DNA from: Tenebrio molitor
Taxonomy: Eukaryota > Arthropoda > Insecta > Coleoptera > Tenebrionidae
Direction of reading: 5' to 3'
Assembly: GCF_963966145.1 (NCBI RefSeq)
Contig: NC_091051.1
Location: forward strand, 930,001 to 994,000
Length of the DNA: 64,000 nucleotides
Position numbers and translations under genes: made by a program. Under the pieces are notes generated by a model that saw only the letters and a program-made list of their open reading frames with translations, was not told the origin of the DNA and did no database searches. Of this stretch, positions 1 through 12,500 are shown one piece after another. The number at the start of each line of letters is the position of its first letter. Within the stretch, counting starts at the first letter, position 1.

Positions 1-458
1 GCCAGAGCTGGTAAGACACCGATGATTGGTGTGGGCTTTTCCACGACCTTCACAACGGATCTGGTTTAAATGCAGTGAAAAATAGATAATAGAGCACCGA
101 CGGTTCGTTGACTCTTATTTTGGAACATGTCGGAATATGTAGATTTGAATGTCAATGATTAATCCTGAAGCTGTACACGGCTATGGTACTTTCAAGGTTA
201 CAAAATGAACTTGTTCTATTCAGAGAGAATGCAAAGATATGAAAAAATAATGCATTGTTGAGCGAAATGACTAATTCGAGTCCGGTGCAGTAATTAGATG
301 GGGCGCGACAGCCCTGGACTTTCTTACTAATCTGCAGATTTTTATTTGACCTTCTGTCGAATCCGCTCCACCAGATGCAAATTGCGACGACGTTTTTTCC
401 ACAAATGCCAATAAATCAAAGCACGCTGATCGATTGGTGACGGTAAAAAATCACTTAC
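1..458. other. Intronic sequence left of arylsulfatase exon 1
   Basis: No sulfatase-like second exon is visible here, so this is read as the start of intron 1 of the minus-strand arylsulfatase. Bases 1-69 read as an open plus-strand frame that ends in TAA (tail TTFTTDLV). The minus strand is also open there, so this could be the end of an unknown exon, but neither strand gives a family I recognise. Confidence 0.35.
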
Positions 459-554
459 CATGTCGTCGGCGACGATCACGATGATGTTGGGCTTCTTGGA
501 GGCGAGGGAGGCGGCGAGCACAGCACCCAAAACCATCAACTTTCCGAACCACAT
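459..554 (-). CDS. Arylsulfatase (type B-like), first coding exon, partial
   Basis: This 32-residue exon encodes an N-terminal hydrophobic stretch (VLGAVLAASLA, a likely signal peptide) followed by KKPNIIVIVADDM. That motif opens the sulfatase domain, and its two Asp residues are the first calcium ligands of the active site. The exon ends after ATG at 459 and is followed on the minus strand by a good donor, GTAAGT (458-453). The frame stays open 5' to a GTG, but I chose the first ATG (554) because it places the signal peptide at the start. The rest of the enzyme, including the Cys that becomes formylglycine (C-x-P-S-R), must lie left of the window. Sulfatases of this type hydrolyse sulfate esters of glycosaminoglycans in lysosomes or outside the cell. 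The family call is firm from the PNIIxIxADDM signature; the B subtype is inferred from insect sulfatases in general. Confidence 0.75.
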
Positions 555-3354
555 CTTCACTGACTGTTTCCACCCCTTGGTAGGTGTTGAGCGTCGAGCT
601 TTCGGAATCTGTTTAAATGGTTAATGTTGCGGAAAAATTGTTTTATACTTACGCGTACCTCAGCGAGAGTGGGGTGTGTTTCAAAATCACAATCACTTGT
701 TTCTCCTATCTACGTCATTGGAATCGCCGGAGAATAGAAAATCGGTTAACCAGAAACGCGCGGTATGGTTTCCTCCGGATTATGTTTTATTCGGCGCTGT
801 CGGAAAATTTCTGCCGATCCGGGAAACTGTTTCACCTTTCCTCGTAACAATAATCTACGACGCATTTTGATAATTTCGGACGAGTACTCTCGAAGAAATC
901 TCTTTCCAATGACGTCAACACTTATGTGCAACTCCTTTCGTAACAGAAATTAGTGCTGGCTACTCTCGTGCGTGCTTGTTTCCTTTGCGGATTTTTATCT
1001 TACCGAGATCGGTCTCCAATATGTTATTACCATTATGTAATTGATGGTAATTGTCGGCAGTAAGTCAGCTATTGTTAAGCGGTTACCGCAAGCAGGAGCG
1101 CGTTAGTTAAAACGAAAATAAACAGTGTGGTCGTCATATTTTGATTAATTTTTTTTTTCGCAATTCAACAGTGAATAATTGGATTGTCAGTCGGGACAAC
1201 TTCCATCACAGTTTGAACCGGACTTTTTAAGGACCATTTTTTACCATATCTGAAACCGAGATCTCTTTTCCCCTCGATAAATTCGGTACTCATTGGTCGA
1301 GTGCCCCGAGCACAGTTTTGATTTATTAGTTTCCGGACGTTTATCCTTGAGATCCCGCAACTGGTAGGAAAAGTAATTCGAGAAGAAAAATCGACAAGAT
1401 TCGGTACTCGAAGAATTTTTGAGTGTCAAAAGTACGAACTGTATTTCTAATAATATAGAAATTTACACATGAAAAAAATTGCCAGATTACATAATCTGAA
1501 TTTCATTATGATCAGTGATGTGATGTCTTTAAAGGTTAATGCTTACAGAATACATAAAACTGAACATTATAAGTGTGATATTGAGATTATTTATAAAAAT
1601 TCATTTTTGACAGCCGTGCAATATCTCGTTTTTCTGCATTATTCAAACAAACTACATTGCGTTTAATTTCAAAATCCTCATTTCTAACGTGTACTATTTT
1701 TGATTGAATTGCTGTTCGATAATAAACATTGTTGTATTGTTGTGTTACAAAAATAATAATTCTGGTAACCAACAAAAAAGCGATCTCTTTTATGCTTTAA
1801 TTTTTTCTTCGTATTTGTATAATGTGAATTTTAATAGATAATGTATCCATTTTTTACAGCTAACAATAAAGCAAAACCAGTTTCCATTTATGAGTAATTT
1901 TTTATAAAAATATTTAAATAAATTAATTGACATTACAGTATCGCTGAGAAAATTTATCGTCTGTAAAAGATTAATTCGCGAATTAACTTCCTTGCCACTA
2001 ATTGTGTGAATTTTTTCAGAATTTGTAAATTAATTGATTGTTCAAAATTCAGTAAAATTACAGTAGTTCCTGGACAAACAAGACTGATTGACTTCATTGT
2101 TTACTTAAGTATTTCTTTTTTGTATGGAATGTCGATACGGTAAGCCGATATGTCTAACACATTATCAAGATTATCTTGTGATAAATGTTATTCATCTCAA
2201 AAAATGGGCTTTCCCGCTTTACTTCTGGAGTTCTGGAAAAGCGGAATAGTAAAGAACTTGCGGTAAACCAACTTTTTATATGAGTCATTTTAATAGACTA
2301 ATCTTAAAATAACAACAAAATAAATATTTGAGCGAGTATTTACTATGACATAGGTGAGGTTTGACCGTTTAAGTAGACGCAAAATTTCCAGTAGGTATCT
2401 GATCAGTGATCACTTCCGAACAAATTTTTAAGCAATAAATGTATGAAGAACAAATCTTGTTAAAATTTAATTCTTGCCAATTTTCTGACAACCGGTATGT
2501 TTAATTCTGTTGTTTGGTGTATAATTTACTTATTTACGTAATCCCATTTAGAGACAATAAAAATGTAAAAACATTGTGTTGCATAAAATGGGAATTGTGT
2601 AAATAAATTCGAGTTTGAGAAAAAAGGTAGTCTTGGTACGTCAAAAGAGTTAAGACGAGATCAAAACCTTGAGACTTTTGTCATCATCTCGATGACATTA
2701 AATTTGAACTAAACTGCACATTGTTTATTATTTGTTAAATTATTCACTTTGCAACGAAATTTGCTGAAATGTGGGGCTGTGTATTACATTGTTCTCCAAT
2801 TAGATTTGTAAAAGAAGAGCACCGCTGTGCATATTCTCCTTAGATGACACATGTGGAAAAAGAACCTAATTTTCTGTAGTGAAAATGTCTCTCAGAACGC
2901 TAAATTTGGATTTCTGTTTAATGGTATTAGTGAAAGTTTCAGCGTGAATGTATATCTGAACAATTTGTTGTATAATGAGCTTTATTATTGCAAATTTACT
3001 CAACCACTTGAGGTTCGCCATCAACAACACATCCTTCGTTTAGTTCAGGCGAGTTGATTTTGTAAGTAGGCAACAAACACGACACGGGTAGACGAAAAGA
3101 AGTGACAGTTATGTAACCAGCATTACTAGCGTTAGGGTTCAAAATCCCCTAAAAACTGTCATCACAGAACGTCAATCGAATGACATTTAAACATCAGCTG
3201 ATTTGATTTTTGAAAAAACACTTTTAAAACATTATTGTGGATGATGGCGTTATCACTACTCGATAACTTATAATGATTCAGAAGTGATACGTAAGTTGCT
3301 TCGAGCACTTGTCGATTGAGGTTATGTGTTGCGACCATCGACGCGTTTTCTAGG
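555..3354. other. Intergenic region between arylsulfatase and SNX25
   Basis: This is the divergent promoter interval of two genes transcribed away from each other. It is AT-rich, especially 1440-2900, with no open frame that resembles a protein family. A TCAGT initiator-like string lies just upstream of the arylsulfatase ATG on the minus strand. I see no TATA box, tRNA or clear transposon here. Confidence 0.5.
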
Positions 3355-6300
3355 ATGTACGTTTATGTCACGGGAATCGCAGTTGCATGTCTTGGTCTGT
3401 CGCTACTCTATTCAACATGTCTGTCCTATCTTCTCTTCGTTCTTTTGACGATCGGTCTAGTGTTGTCGAGCGTTGCCGTTGTCGTTTGGGTCCATATCAA
3501 GCTGTCTTCGCGTCATGTGGCCACCGTCGGGGCAGAACACACCCTGAAGGATATAGAAAATTTCAGGATATCACTGATGGTGAGTCGTCTTGTCCGCAAC
3601 ACAACAAGTGTCAGCTTTTTGTTGTTTAGCGCGAGTATGAGGCAAGCATCTCGGTGAAAACTCCTCAAGCTCATTTCTCTCAGATTTTCGGCCGCACAGT
3701 TGACAGTTTGCTCCAACAGTTGTTGGATTTTATCGTCCGCGATTACATCTCGGTTTATTTGAAGGAATATGCGTACAATTGGGAGGCGCTGGGTGAAAAT
3801 ATCAGGTGGGTTTAGCGGCGTCAGCGGGGGTCGATAATTATCGAGATTTTAGGGAGGACCTGTGGGGGGCCATCGATATCTTGCACGAGCGGTTCTCCAG
3901 AGTCGATCATGCCAAACTGATAGCGTGCGACATCGTGTCCAAGGTCACCAGTCACTTTGAGAAGATCCGCGAGGCCAAGACTGTAGTGTTAGTATAAGTT
4001 TATTAAACGAATTTCTCGTTTGAATTAGTTGCTTCAGAGCCGACACTGATCGTCCTCCCATGTTCGCGCTCTCGCCCCACGTCATGTCTTCAGAGAAAGA
4101 AATGAAATACATCAGATCTGCCAGTGAATTGTTCATCATGTTTTTGTTGCCGCGAAGCTACTCGCTCTCTCCTTCCAAATATTTTCTCAGAGAAATCCTG
4201 GCTTGCAAAGGTAAAAAATTTCGAAAAGTTTACGACACTTTAATGTCCGATTAGTTTTTAAACCGTTCGTCGACATCGTCACCGACCCCGACTTCTTCAA
4301 TCTCCACGTGATCTATTACATCGAAGCGCAAAAAATCGCCGCCAACGTTCACGTCAAAGCCTTCGAGTACGCCAAGAGTTTCGACGACATTCTGAAGATT
4401 ATCTCGAAAACTGACGACATCGACGCCTTGAAATCGATCCGGTACAGCCTGGTGACCAAGCTGATGCAGGCCACCACTCTTCAGAACTTGAATCGATCCA
4501 AAGGCGTCGACTTGGACAACGAGAAGAGCGTCATGGCGTCGGCCGGGGTAAACAAATCGGACATAAACGCCGCGAAGAAGTTGCGCAAGTACATCAACCA
4601 GCTGACGGTGGCGAAGAAGGAGTGCGAGAAAAGATTGGCGAGCTTTGGTTGGGAGCTCGGCTACCAGTTCGCCGACGACTTCAAAAAGGTGGGTCACGTG
4701 ATTGTGCGGACCAATCAGATGTCGCATGTCGGGTCACGTGATTTGTACGGACTAATCAGATTTCGTATGTTTTTTGACAGACTTTGCCGCTGTCGTCGAT
4801 CTTGGAGCACGTCCTGGGTCGGAAGTATCTGTCCCAGTTTTTGGAGACGCTCGCCAGTCAGGACTTGGTGCGGTACTGGACAGCGGTGGAGGAGTTGCGC
4901 AACGCCCACCGCAAAAACTGGCACCAGTTGGGCGCCGAAATTTTTTACACTTTTATAAGAAATCCCACTTCCGAGATAAAAGTCGACAAAAACACGCGCA
5001 AAAGGATGGAGGCGTTTTTATTGGGTTCGTTTGTTTGTTCGTTTGGGAACAATTGAAATTTTCCTTGTCTCGAACAGGTGATAAGGGACCAGAAGTATTT
5101 TACGAAGTGCAATGTCAAGTTGTACAAACTCTAGAAGATAAGTATTATCAGTCGTTTTTGATGAGCGACTACTACAAAGAAATGGTCTCCGCGATGGAGA
5201 AAGAAGACGACATATCCGACATCGATCGTTCCTTCGAGGACCGTCAGCTCTCCGGGGATTCCCTCTCGAGCGTCGACAGCACCAATCTGAACGTGGGGGA
5301 CCACTCTAACTATGCCAAACAAAAGCTGGACCAACTCGAGGAGAGACTCCACAACAAATCTCAAGTAGATACGCGTGACAGACGTAAATGAAACAACTGA
5401 AGTTGATTTTTAGGCGTTGCAAGCGTTGCGATTGTCTCTGCGCCCGGAATCCAAAGTCCTCAGCAAGTTGGAGAAGGAGGTGGAGTGGTTGCAAGGCGAG
5501 AGGAGACAACTGGAGGCCCATCTCACTCGAACGGAAGTGTGGGGGGAGAATTTGGGCAAGTGGAGGACTGTAGTCCAATCGGCGGAGGTTCCGGACGAGC
5601 GCGAACCCCTCCAGTTCGTCTTGGTGGTCCACATGGCGGAAGAAGCCGAGGGGGAGGAGAGCATCAGTACGGGGTGGGTGGTGTGCCGCAGTCTGACCCA
5701 ATTCCAGGAGTTGCACAGGAAGTTGAGACCGTTGTGTTCAGAAATTCGCGCTCTGGAGTTGCCCTCGAATACTTTCAAGTTTCTCTTTGGGAAGACCGAC
5801 AAAGGCTCGCTCGAGAAGGCGAAACAACAGATCCAAAAATATTTAGATGTGAGTGTTGCGATTGAATGTTTGCGTTTGATTGTCTTTTGTAGTTTATATT
5901 GAACGACGACAAGCTCAACCAGAGCGAGGCCGTCTACTCATTCCTGAGTCCGAGTTCGGACCATTTGAAACATTCCACTCCTAGTCCGAAGAAGTCGAGG
6001 TTTTCCTTTTCGACGCTCTTCAAAAGGTAAGAATTGTTCGTACAAGAACAAAGAGATTGTTATAATTGCGAGTAGCGGGAGCGAGCAGAGCAGGGACAGC
6101 GCTTCCATGTTGAAAGAGAGCGAAGAGGAGGACATATCTCAGTGCTTGGACGCCCCCGCCGCCACCGACACCGTCGACTTCGTCAAGCTCAACGGCCACC
6201 ACGGCAAATTCTACGACGACTCCAAAGACACCATCGCCGAGCCCTCGTACGCCCTCCTCAGCGAGCTGTTCGACATGAGGGGAGTGTTCAAGTACCTCCG

Positions 6301-6731
6301 CAAGACCCTGATCGGCTTCGTCCAGGTGACGTACGGCCGCAACATCAACCGCCAGATCCACGAGACCATCTCCTGGTGGTTCTCGGAGCAGATGCTCCAC
6401 TACTACATCACGCTGGTCTTGAAGAATTTCTGGCCCGGAGGCAGTCTGGCCAGTCCCAATCCGGTGCGCACCGTCGACGAGAAGATCCGGACGGCGAGGG
6501 AGGCGCAGGAGCTGTTCGTTAACAACGTCCCCGAGTTGTTGACCACTTTGGTGGGGACGACCGCGGCGAAGAACGGCGCCAAGAAGGTGTTCGACGCGTT
6601 CCAGGAGAAGAACATGAACAAGCAGTTGCTCTACGTGAGTTTTGTCGCAGGGGTGGAGCGGGCGTCTGATCTGGTTGTTTCAGGAGATGTTTGAGATTCT
6701 GATGGACGCGGCGTTTCCGGAAATCAGTTAA
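3355..6731 (+). CDS. SNX25: Sorting nexin 25 (snazarus-like): TM-PXA-RGS-PX-nexin C
   Basis: Eleven exons join to 949 codons plus stop: 3355-3579, 3630-3805, 3853-3987, 4038-4210, 4255-4688, 4781-5024, 5078-5364, 5414-5848, 5893-6026, 6076-6634, 6684-6731. All introns are GT-AG and the phases match. The N-terminus has two hydrophobic helices (about residues 4-50) for ER anchoring. A PXA domain follows (about 85-255, FGRTVDSLLQQLLDFIVRDY), then RGS (about 382-500, SSILEHVLGRKYLSQFLETL), a coiled coil (about 565-600), PX (about 620-730) and nexin C (about 805-940, SELFDMRGVFKYLRKTLI). This is the SNX13/14/19/25 family, which sits at ER contact sites and handles lipid-droplet and endosomal traffic. 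The nexin C sequence (ISWWFSEQMLHYYI, NFWPGG) matches SNX25 better than SNX13. The PX domain lacks the usual Arg-Arg-Tyr phosphoinositide motif and reads VCRSLTQF. I chose ATG 3355 because the frame further 5' starts only at a TTG. Confidence 0.94.
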
Positions 6732-7207
6732 CCAACTAACAACACATCATTTTGTAACACAGATAAGAATATTTTTTGAATGCTTTATGGGGAGTATCAT
6801 CACGAAACTGTGACTTACTTAATCATCCTTGACTGGATTTTGAGAAGTTTTTTTTGTTTAAAAAAGTAAGTTTCAATACCGTCAAAAGGCACTAGATGAA
6901 ATATGTAAATAAATGTGACGACTATGTACAGGAAATCCGTTGTAAATGTGGCTTAAGTGGTCTGAAATGTCTTAAGTATATCGATCGTTGTATTAAGTTG
7001 CCAAAGCTTCTGTATTTTCTTTTTTATTTTTGTATTTGACTAAGCAGTATTAATTTATTATGAATTTATCATTACCAAAGAAATTTATTTGTTTTCGGTA
7101 CCAACTTTTTTCAAAACGTATTATCCTTAGTATGTACTTATATGTAAATATAAAAACTACACAAAACCGCTGGCGTTTTACAAGAAAAAAGTTAAATAAA
7201 AACAAAA
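6732..7207. other. SNX25 3'UTR and short AT-rich spacer
   Basis: The 3'UTR of SNX25 on the plus strand is followed by AT-rich DNA up to the convergent zinc-finger relic. No other gene is seen. Confidence 0.5.
6908..6913 (+). terminator. Poly(A) signal AATAAA of SNX25
   Basis: AATAAA lies about 177 nt after the SNX25 stop codon, the first such hexamer on the plus strand downstream of it. A second candidate lies near 7192. Confidence 0.5.
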
Positions 7208-8290
7208 TCAATGACACCTCATGTGCGCCTTGACCGCGTGCAACGACGAAAATCCATTTCCGCACACTTCGCATTCGAAGGTCAAGGCCTCGACGATGTC
7301 GTGCTTGAACTTGCTTTCAAGGACAAGTTTTGTTTGAAACCCTCACCTCACCTGTAGGGCTTCTTGATGGTGTGTCTTTGACGATGCGTCTTCATAGTGT
7401 GCAGTCCTGAAAACCCCATTTTACAAAATTCGTAAACGTAAGTTTTAGGTGTGCCATTTTGACGTGTTTCTTCAGATCAGAAACAGATATGAGTCGTCCT
7501 TGAAACACATCAGTCAAAATGAAAAATCACGAATTTTTTATTTTGTACCGATATGTTCGCGCTTTCGGTGCACGTTCAGGCCGCGTCGATTCTTGAAGGT
7601 AATTTTGCATTCTTCACACTCGAAGGCTTTGGCATGGTTAGTGTAAGTTTTGCCGCATTAGTCGCACACTTGGGGGCAGCTGCGGTGGTTTTTCACGTGG
7701 TTGGCAAAGTTGCCGGCCGTGATTTGTTTGTTGCCAATGGGACATTCTTTGCGATGATGGTTGTGATGACGGTATTTGCGTCTGTCCGTGAATGTTTTCG
7801 AACAAATTTCACACGAGAAAGTTACCAAGAAAGCGTTTTTGAGTTCCTTTTGACCATTAATCATCGAGAGGTCAACACTTTGTCGTATTAACTCTTTTCG
7901 AATGCCTTTTTACCGAGTTTATCCAACTCATTACCAGGATTGTTTGTAACTTAATTAGAAATTGAGCGTTGATCTGGATAGAGATTTGTAACGAAATTTT
8001 ATTTCGCATTTGCAAGTTCCGGGTGACGTGACAAGTGAGTCTTGTTCTTGTACGATTTAATGTTACATTTACTACATAGGTTACACAATTATTCACCATT
8101 GAAATGGTGTTGAACAAACATTTTCACCACACGCAACGTCCGTTTTCAATTCATTTCCTTCTTGTTTGACGCTGTTTGCTAAGAAACTAATCGTCAACTT
8201 TTCTTCAGCTCTTTCATTAATTTGTTGGATTCTGCACTTCAGGCACATCGTCAAGAATTCATCATTACAACCTAAACTTAAAAAATAAAA
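7208..8290 (-). pseudogene. Decayed C2H2 zinc-finger gene (possible ZAD-type)
   Basis: Zinc-finger segments run along the minus strand in changing frames. Near 8290-8110 a segment with MCLKCR could be the end of a ZAD (Cys-x2-Cys). At about 8090-8005 comes CNLCSKCN...HLSRH. At 7864-7658 comes CEICSKTFTDRRKYRHH. At 7640-7555 comes FECEECKITFKNRRGL. At 7430-7352 comes FCKMGFSGLHTMKTHRQRH. At 7290-7208 comes CEVCGNGFSSLHAVKAHM, ending in TGA. Damage is clear. One finger reads CPIGNK where a second Cys is expected (TGC to GGC). The next reads CPQVCD, stop TAA, CGK and has lost its helix. Another has Tyr in place of its first Cys. Consecutive fingers lie in different frames. A real gene with several small introns could explain some frame changes but not the lost cysteines. 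These proteins normally bind DNA as nuclear factors. I take this as a pseudogene. Confidence 0.7.
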
Positions 8291-8852
8291 ATATTACCAT
8301 TCTGTTAGGACTGCTTTGTGGAAATTAGTGTCTCTTGCGGTATTATTTTAATAAAGAAGACGTTACAGGGGATTGAAACAAACATAACCTACAAATGCTG
8401 TTTTCTCCATTTTCGTGCAGAATCCGATTCAAAACGGCTTAATTTTAGTGAAAAATAGCGTCAATTGTGTTAAAATTACTTATTTAGAGGTTGGGCGAAA
8501 ATAGTAGGTAATAAATTCTATAAAATCAAACATAACCTCACTAATTCAAACTTAGTAGAAGTATAAATTTAGAGTTACAAGGTGTTCTAGGTTTAAATTG
8601 AGGGAAAATTTGCTCTGAAGGGAAATTCTAATTTGAATATGTAACTTTTGTGGAAATATAATGATTAATGAATCGATAATCGACAGAATTCTAGGTTATG
8701 TTAGTGGGATAATTTTGAATTTTAAATGTTCCATCTCTGAAGTCACGAAAAGAAAAAACGCACGTTTGCTCAAAAGAAAATGCTTTGTGGAAAAATAAAA
8801 CTCTGGTTTTATGTAATACGATTTTTATTTACTTTAATGATTATCACACCGA
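8291..8852. other. AT-rich spacer
   Basis: Nothing recognisable is present apart from the likely 3'UTR of the receptor at the right edge. Confidence 0.4.
8824..8829 (-). terminator. Candidate poly(A) signal of the sulfakinin receptor
   Basis: TTTATT on the plus strand is AATAAA on the minus strand, only 24 nt after the receptor stop codon. Either the 3'UTR is very short or a further signal is used. Confidence 0.3.
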
Positions 8853-9565
8853 TTATTTGATAAATTCCGTATGCTCGGAGCATCGGTTCGTCCACTTAGT
8901 TTCCATGTTGATTTCGCTGCCGTTAACTCCAAAATTCCGACCTTTCTTCAGACACTTGAACAGACTGAGGAAAGATTTTCTGAATCCGCAATTCATGAAA
9001 CAATAAGTGATGGGATTGCAGCAACTGGAGCAGTACGCCAACAACTGAAAGAACGTGATAGTCTTATAACCTAGACTGTTGTAAATAACGGAAGGGTCGA
9101 ACAGGGCGATGGTGTTGATAACGTAGAGGGGCGTCCAACAGATGAAGAACTCCAAAACCACCGCGAAGAGCATTTTTATGACGCGTTTCTTGTTGAGGAG
9201 GCTGCGTTCGGCGTTGGTGCGTCTCAACCCCGTCGCCACCTGCTTCTGCGAGCCGTTGATAGGACTGGCCGAGTCTTGCGACCAATTGTGGCGCAGCTGC
9301 CTCCAGTTGGGGTTGCTGCGCGACTTGCTGCTCCATCGGTTGGTGGTGGTGGAGCCGTGGAGGTTGATGTAGACTTCGACGGCGCCGTTCGCGTGATCTC
9401 GCAAGGCCCGTTCAGTTCTCATGCCTCGACAGAGGGTGCGGGTGATGAGCGAGTAGGTCACCCCCAGGACCAGCAGAGGGATGACCAAGAGGACGACGTC
9501 GAGGAAGAGATTGTAGGCTTTTTCGTAGTCGAGCGAGGGCCAGTCCTCGCGACATTTGTAATTTC
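8853..9565 (-). CDS. Sulfakinin receptor exon 4 (ECL2, TM5-TM7, tail)
   Basis: Begins after TTGCAG with the second extracellular loop (NYKCREDWPSL). It carries TM5, a Ser/Asn/Arg-rich third intracellular loop, TM6 (CWTP), TM7 (NPITY) and a palmitoylation-type Cys in SLFKCLKKG. It ends in TAA at 8855-8853. Confidence 0.92.
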
Positions 9566-12500
9566 CTGCAACATTAAATCCGAGGAGGCCATTAAAGTTG
9601 GGCGGGATTAAAACGTTTTTTTCGTTTGGTTTTTTCTGGTTAAATCATACTTAAAAGGCTCTTAATCAGGGTGAGGGAAAGCGGGTTGATAATAGGATTT
9701 AACCATGAAGTTTCGGAGTTGCAATACGATCACGATATTTCACCATTAGGGGGTGATAGCAGCAGAAAAAATCGGTTAAACTTTCTCTTTATCCAGTGAA
9801 TTATTTAAAATTTCGTTCGGTTAGGTCCACGAGGGGTGGAAAGATGGTGGCGAAGTTGCGGGTTTGTTCTGAAGTTCAATTGGCTGGAAAGAAGCCGGTT
9901 CCATATTGATTTATTATTTAGCCCCATCAAGTGGCAAAATTTATCGTTGTTTGTTGTTCTTGCCGACTATTAGAGCAATTATTCGCTTGCAAGTCTTAAG
10001 TGGACCCGCAAACAAACCCCTAAATCTCCTCCCGCAGGTCTCGCCGAAGCAATCGCTCTCACCTTGCTTGGTGGGCTTGAGCTGGCTCAACACCGCTATG
10101 GGGGCCATGCAGATCAAACTCCCGATCCATATCCCCACGATCATCTTGTAAGCGTGTCTCAAAGTCTGCCACCTCAAGGACCTCAACGGATGACAAATGG
10201 CGTAATATCTCTCCACGGAGATGGCCACCAGGGTCCAAACGCCCACGCTGACGGAACACGCTGAAACAACCAAACTTGAGCAATCCAATTACCGCATTTT
10301 TAGATAGAGGCGAAAACTCGTCCCCATTTTAACACTATCTCGTTTTACGGCTCTTTAAAATTAAACTGTAATAACTTGCAGACCGCTTCGGGTGGTGACG
10401 AAGCGTCTCAGGTGAGGACGCCGACCTGGGGACACATTAGTCTAGAGAGAGGCAAGAAGACGGTCAATATTCGGGACAAAAACTGAGACAAGAGAATTTC
10501 CTCCGTTGTTCTAAACGCGAATAAAATTTAACGGGCCTCTCGCCCGGGCGTTATTGTCGTTAATGGGGCGACGTCGCAGCGTTTCAGGTTAAGTAACAGG
10601 AAACGCTATCAAACTCTACACCGAAAGAAACTCCGAGTAAATTGACACCGAGAAGTGAACACATTTTTTGCGCTTAATTAAAGGAGTTTGATCGACGAGT
10701 TTCCAGTAACCCGGCGCCTCCGCCATTATACATCGATCAAAAGTTGTCCTAACTGCGGTTTCCGTCGCTCTGTCACGTTTTTATTCGAAACTCTCAGAAC
10801 TCCTGGTGCGATCTCCGAAACAGATAGTTTTGTGAAGTGGAATGATTAATAAGAAACTTGGTGATTTTTATTTCCCCGACGGGTGTCGATAGTTGTGCAG
10901 GTCCTTTCGACTCTCCGACAAAAGCTTTAATTAACATTCGATCCCTTTCTTGGAGTCCTGAGACGCCCCCAATCACGATTAAATGCCCGCCATAATGGCC
11001 GTCTCGCCGGTATCATCCCTATCAGCGCCAATTATTATTGATGGCCCTTGTTAAGGGCGAAAGTTTGTTGTGCCAGTTGAAGTTGTGTCGTGTAATGTCG
11101 TTATCGATTGAATCGTTGTTGAGGAGCTCTTTTCCGACACTTAATTAGTCACGTATGGCGACACCCCATCATAAATTCGTCGGATGTGACAAGATAATGT
11201 ATCGCGGGCCCTTGAAAAAAACCTAATCCAAACGGTGACACCGAAGTGGAAAGTTTTTTTTTCGAGCGGTGACCACAATAAAATGCTCGCAGGGCGATGC
11301 TTCATCTTCCGTTCCAGACAGACAACAATTTTGCACGCGGGGTTAACATTCTGTTGAATTAGCTTGAAACTCGCACCGTCTTTCAGAAATTCTAATGGAG
11401 CGTCATTTACAAAGCGGAGACTAAACGTTTCAGGAGGGAAGCGGCGATACACCAGAACATGTAAATTATTACGAGAAGGGGATGATCGATGGTGACGTTT
11501 CTGGGCTCGTTACACGAGAAAGACTCCGATAAAAATGTACACACACGAATTTTTTTCCGGTCTCTTCTTTGTTGATTCAAGAGAGTAATCTGGGTTAGAA
11601 AAAGTTGATAGGGGATTTGGTGTTTGCGCTTTCAATCTGGATTTATGCAAATTGCAAGTTTAAAGTGCTTGTTTTACGCTTGAAGCTGCACCACGTGAAT
11701 TGTGTCAACCTGGGCGATTGAACAAAAAGTGAGCGCAGATTCCTACTGCTTAAGACAACACCCTCAGGTCTGGCCAAATGGGGTCGCATAAATTTCCATC
11801 CGATTTACCCCACTAATAAAAGACCGGCGGGACGAGAGAAGAGACGGACAAAGAGTCGTCAGATGCGATTTCAAAAATTGTATCAAAGTCCAAAGCTGAT
11901 TACCGCCCACAAATCAGCGCCAACGCAAGAACGGATCGAGCACAGCGGGGCAAACGAGACGACCCAGCAAGAAATCCACACCCCAGTCAACTCCCGCTGC
12001 TCATTAGGAGTAAATACCTTTCCAAAAAACAATAACTTCCACTTACAGTTTTCGTTGACAGCTCACGATGTTCGCGTGAGCTGCACCTTGCATTCCTCTT
12101 GCGCCAGACATAACTCACGTCTGCAACGTCCAATTTGTTTTGAAGAAGACACGCTCGCAACCCCGACTGAATAAATCCAGAATTAAAATTGGGTGCGTTC
12201 GTACCCCTGATTTGCACCAGAGAACCGACTGATTGATATTTTAATTCGTTTCGTCACGGCTCCACAATTCCATTTGGATTTGTCGGGAAGAATCGCTGGA
12301 ATCAATCATTCAGGGGACAATCCTAATTATGCGACGGTCTGATTTCCTCGAGGAGTTGAACCCGCGTCAAGCGCTTGACGTCTGCCAGACGAGGAAAAAT
12401 AACCGTATCGATGGAAGAAACTATATTAAGGAGCAATTTCCGCCCTGACAGATATCATCGGATGGGCTTAAACGCGGCGAAGATGTGTAGGGACGCGTCA

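Noticed and set aside
1..69. Possible end of a plus-strand gene (tail TTFTTDLV then TAA)
   Set aside because: Too short; the other strand is equally open, and no family is recognised.
4251..5802. Long frames on the minus strand and in other plus frames across SNX25
   Set aside because: They lie over exons whose frame gives PXA, RGS and PX domains with correct splice sites, so they are shadows.
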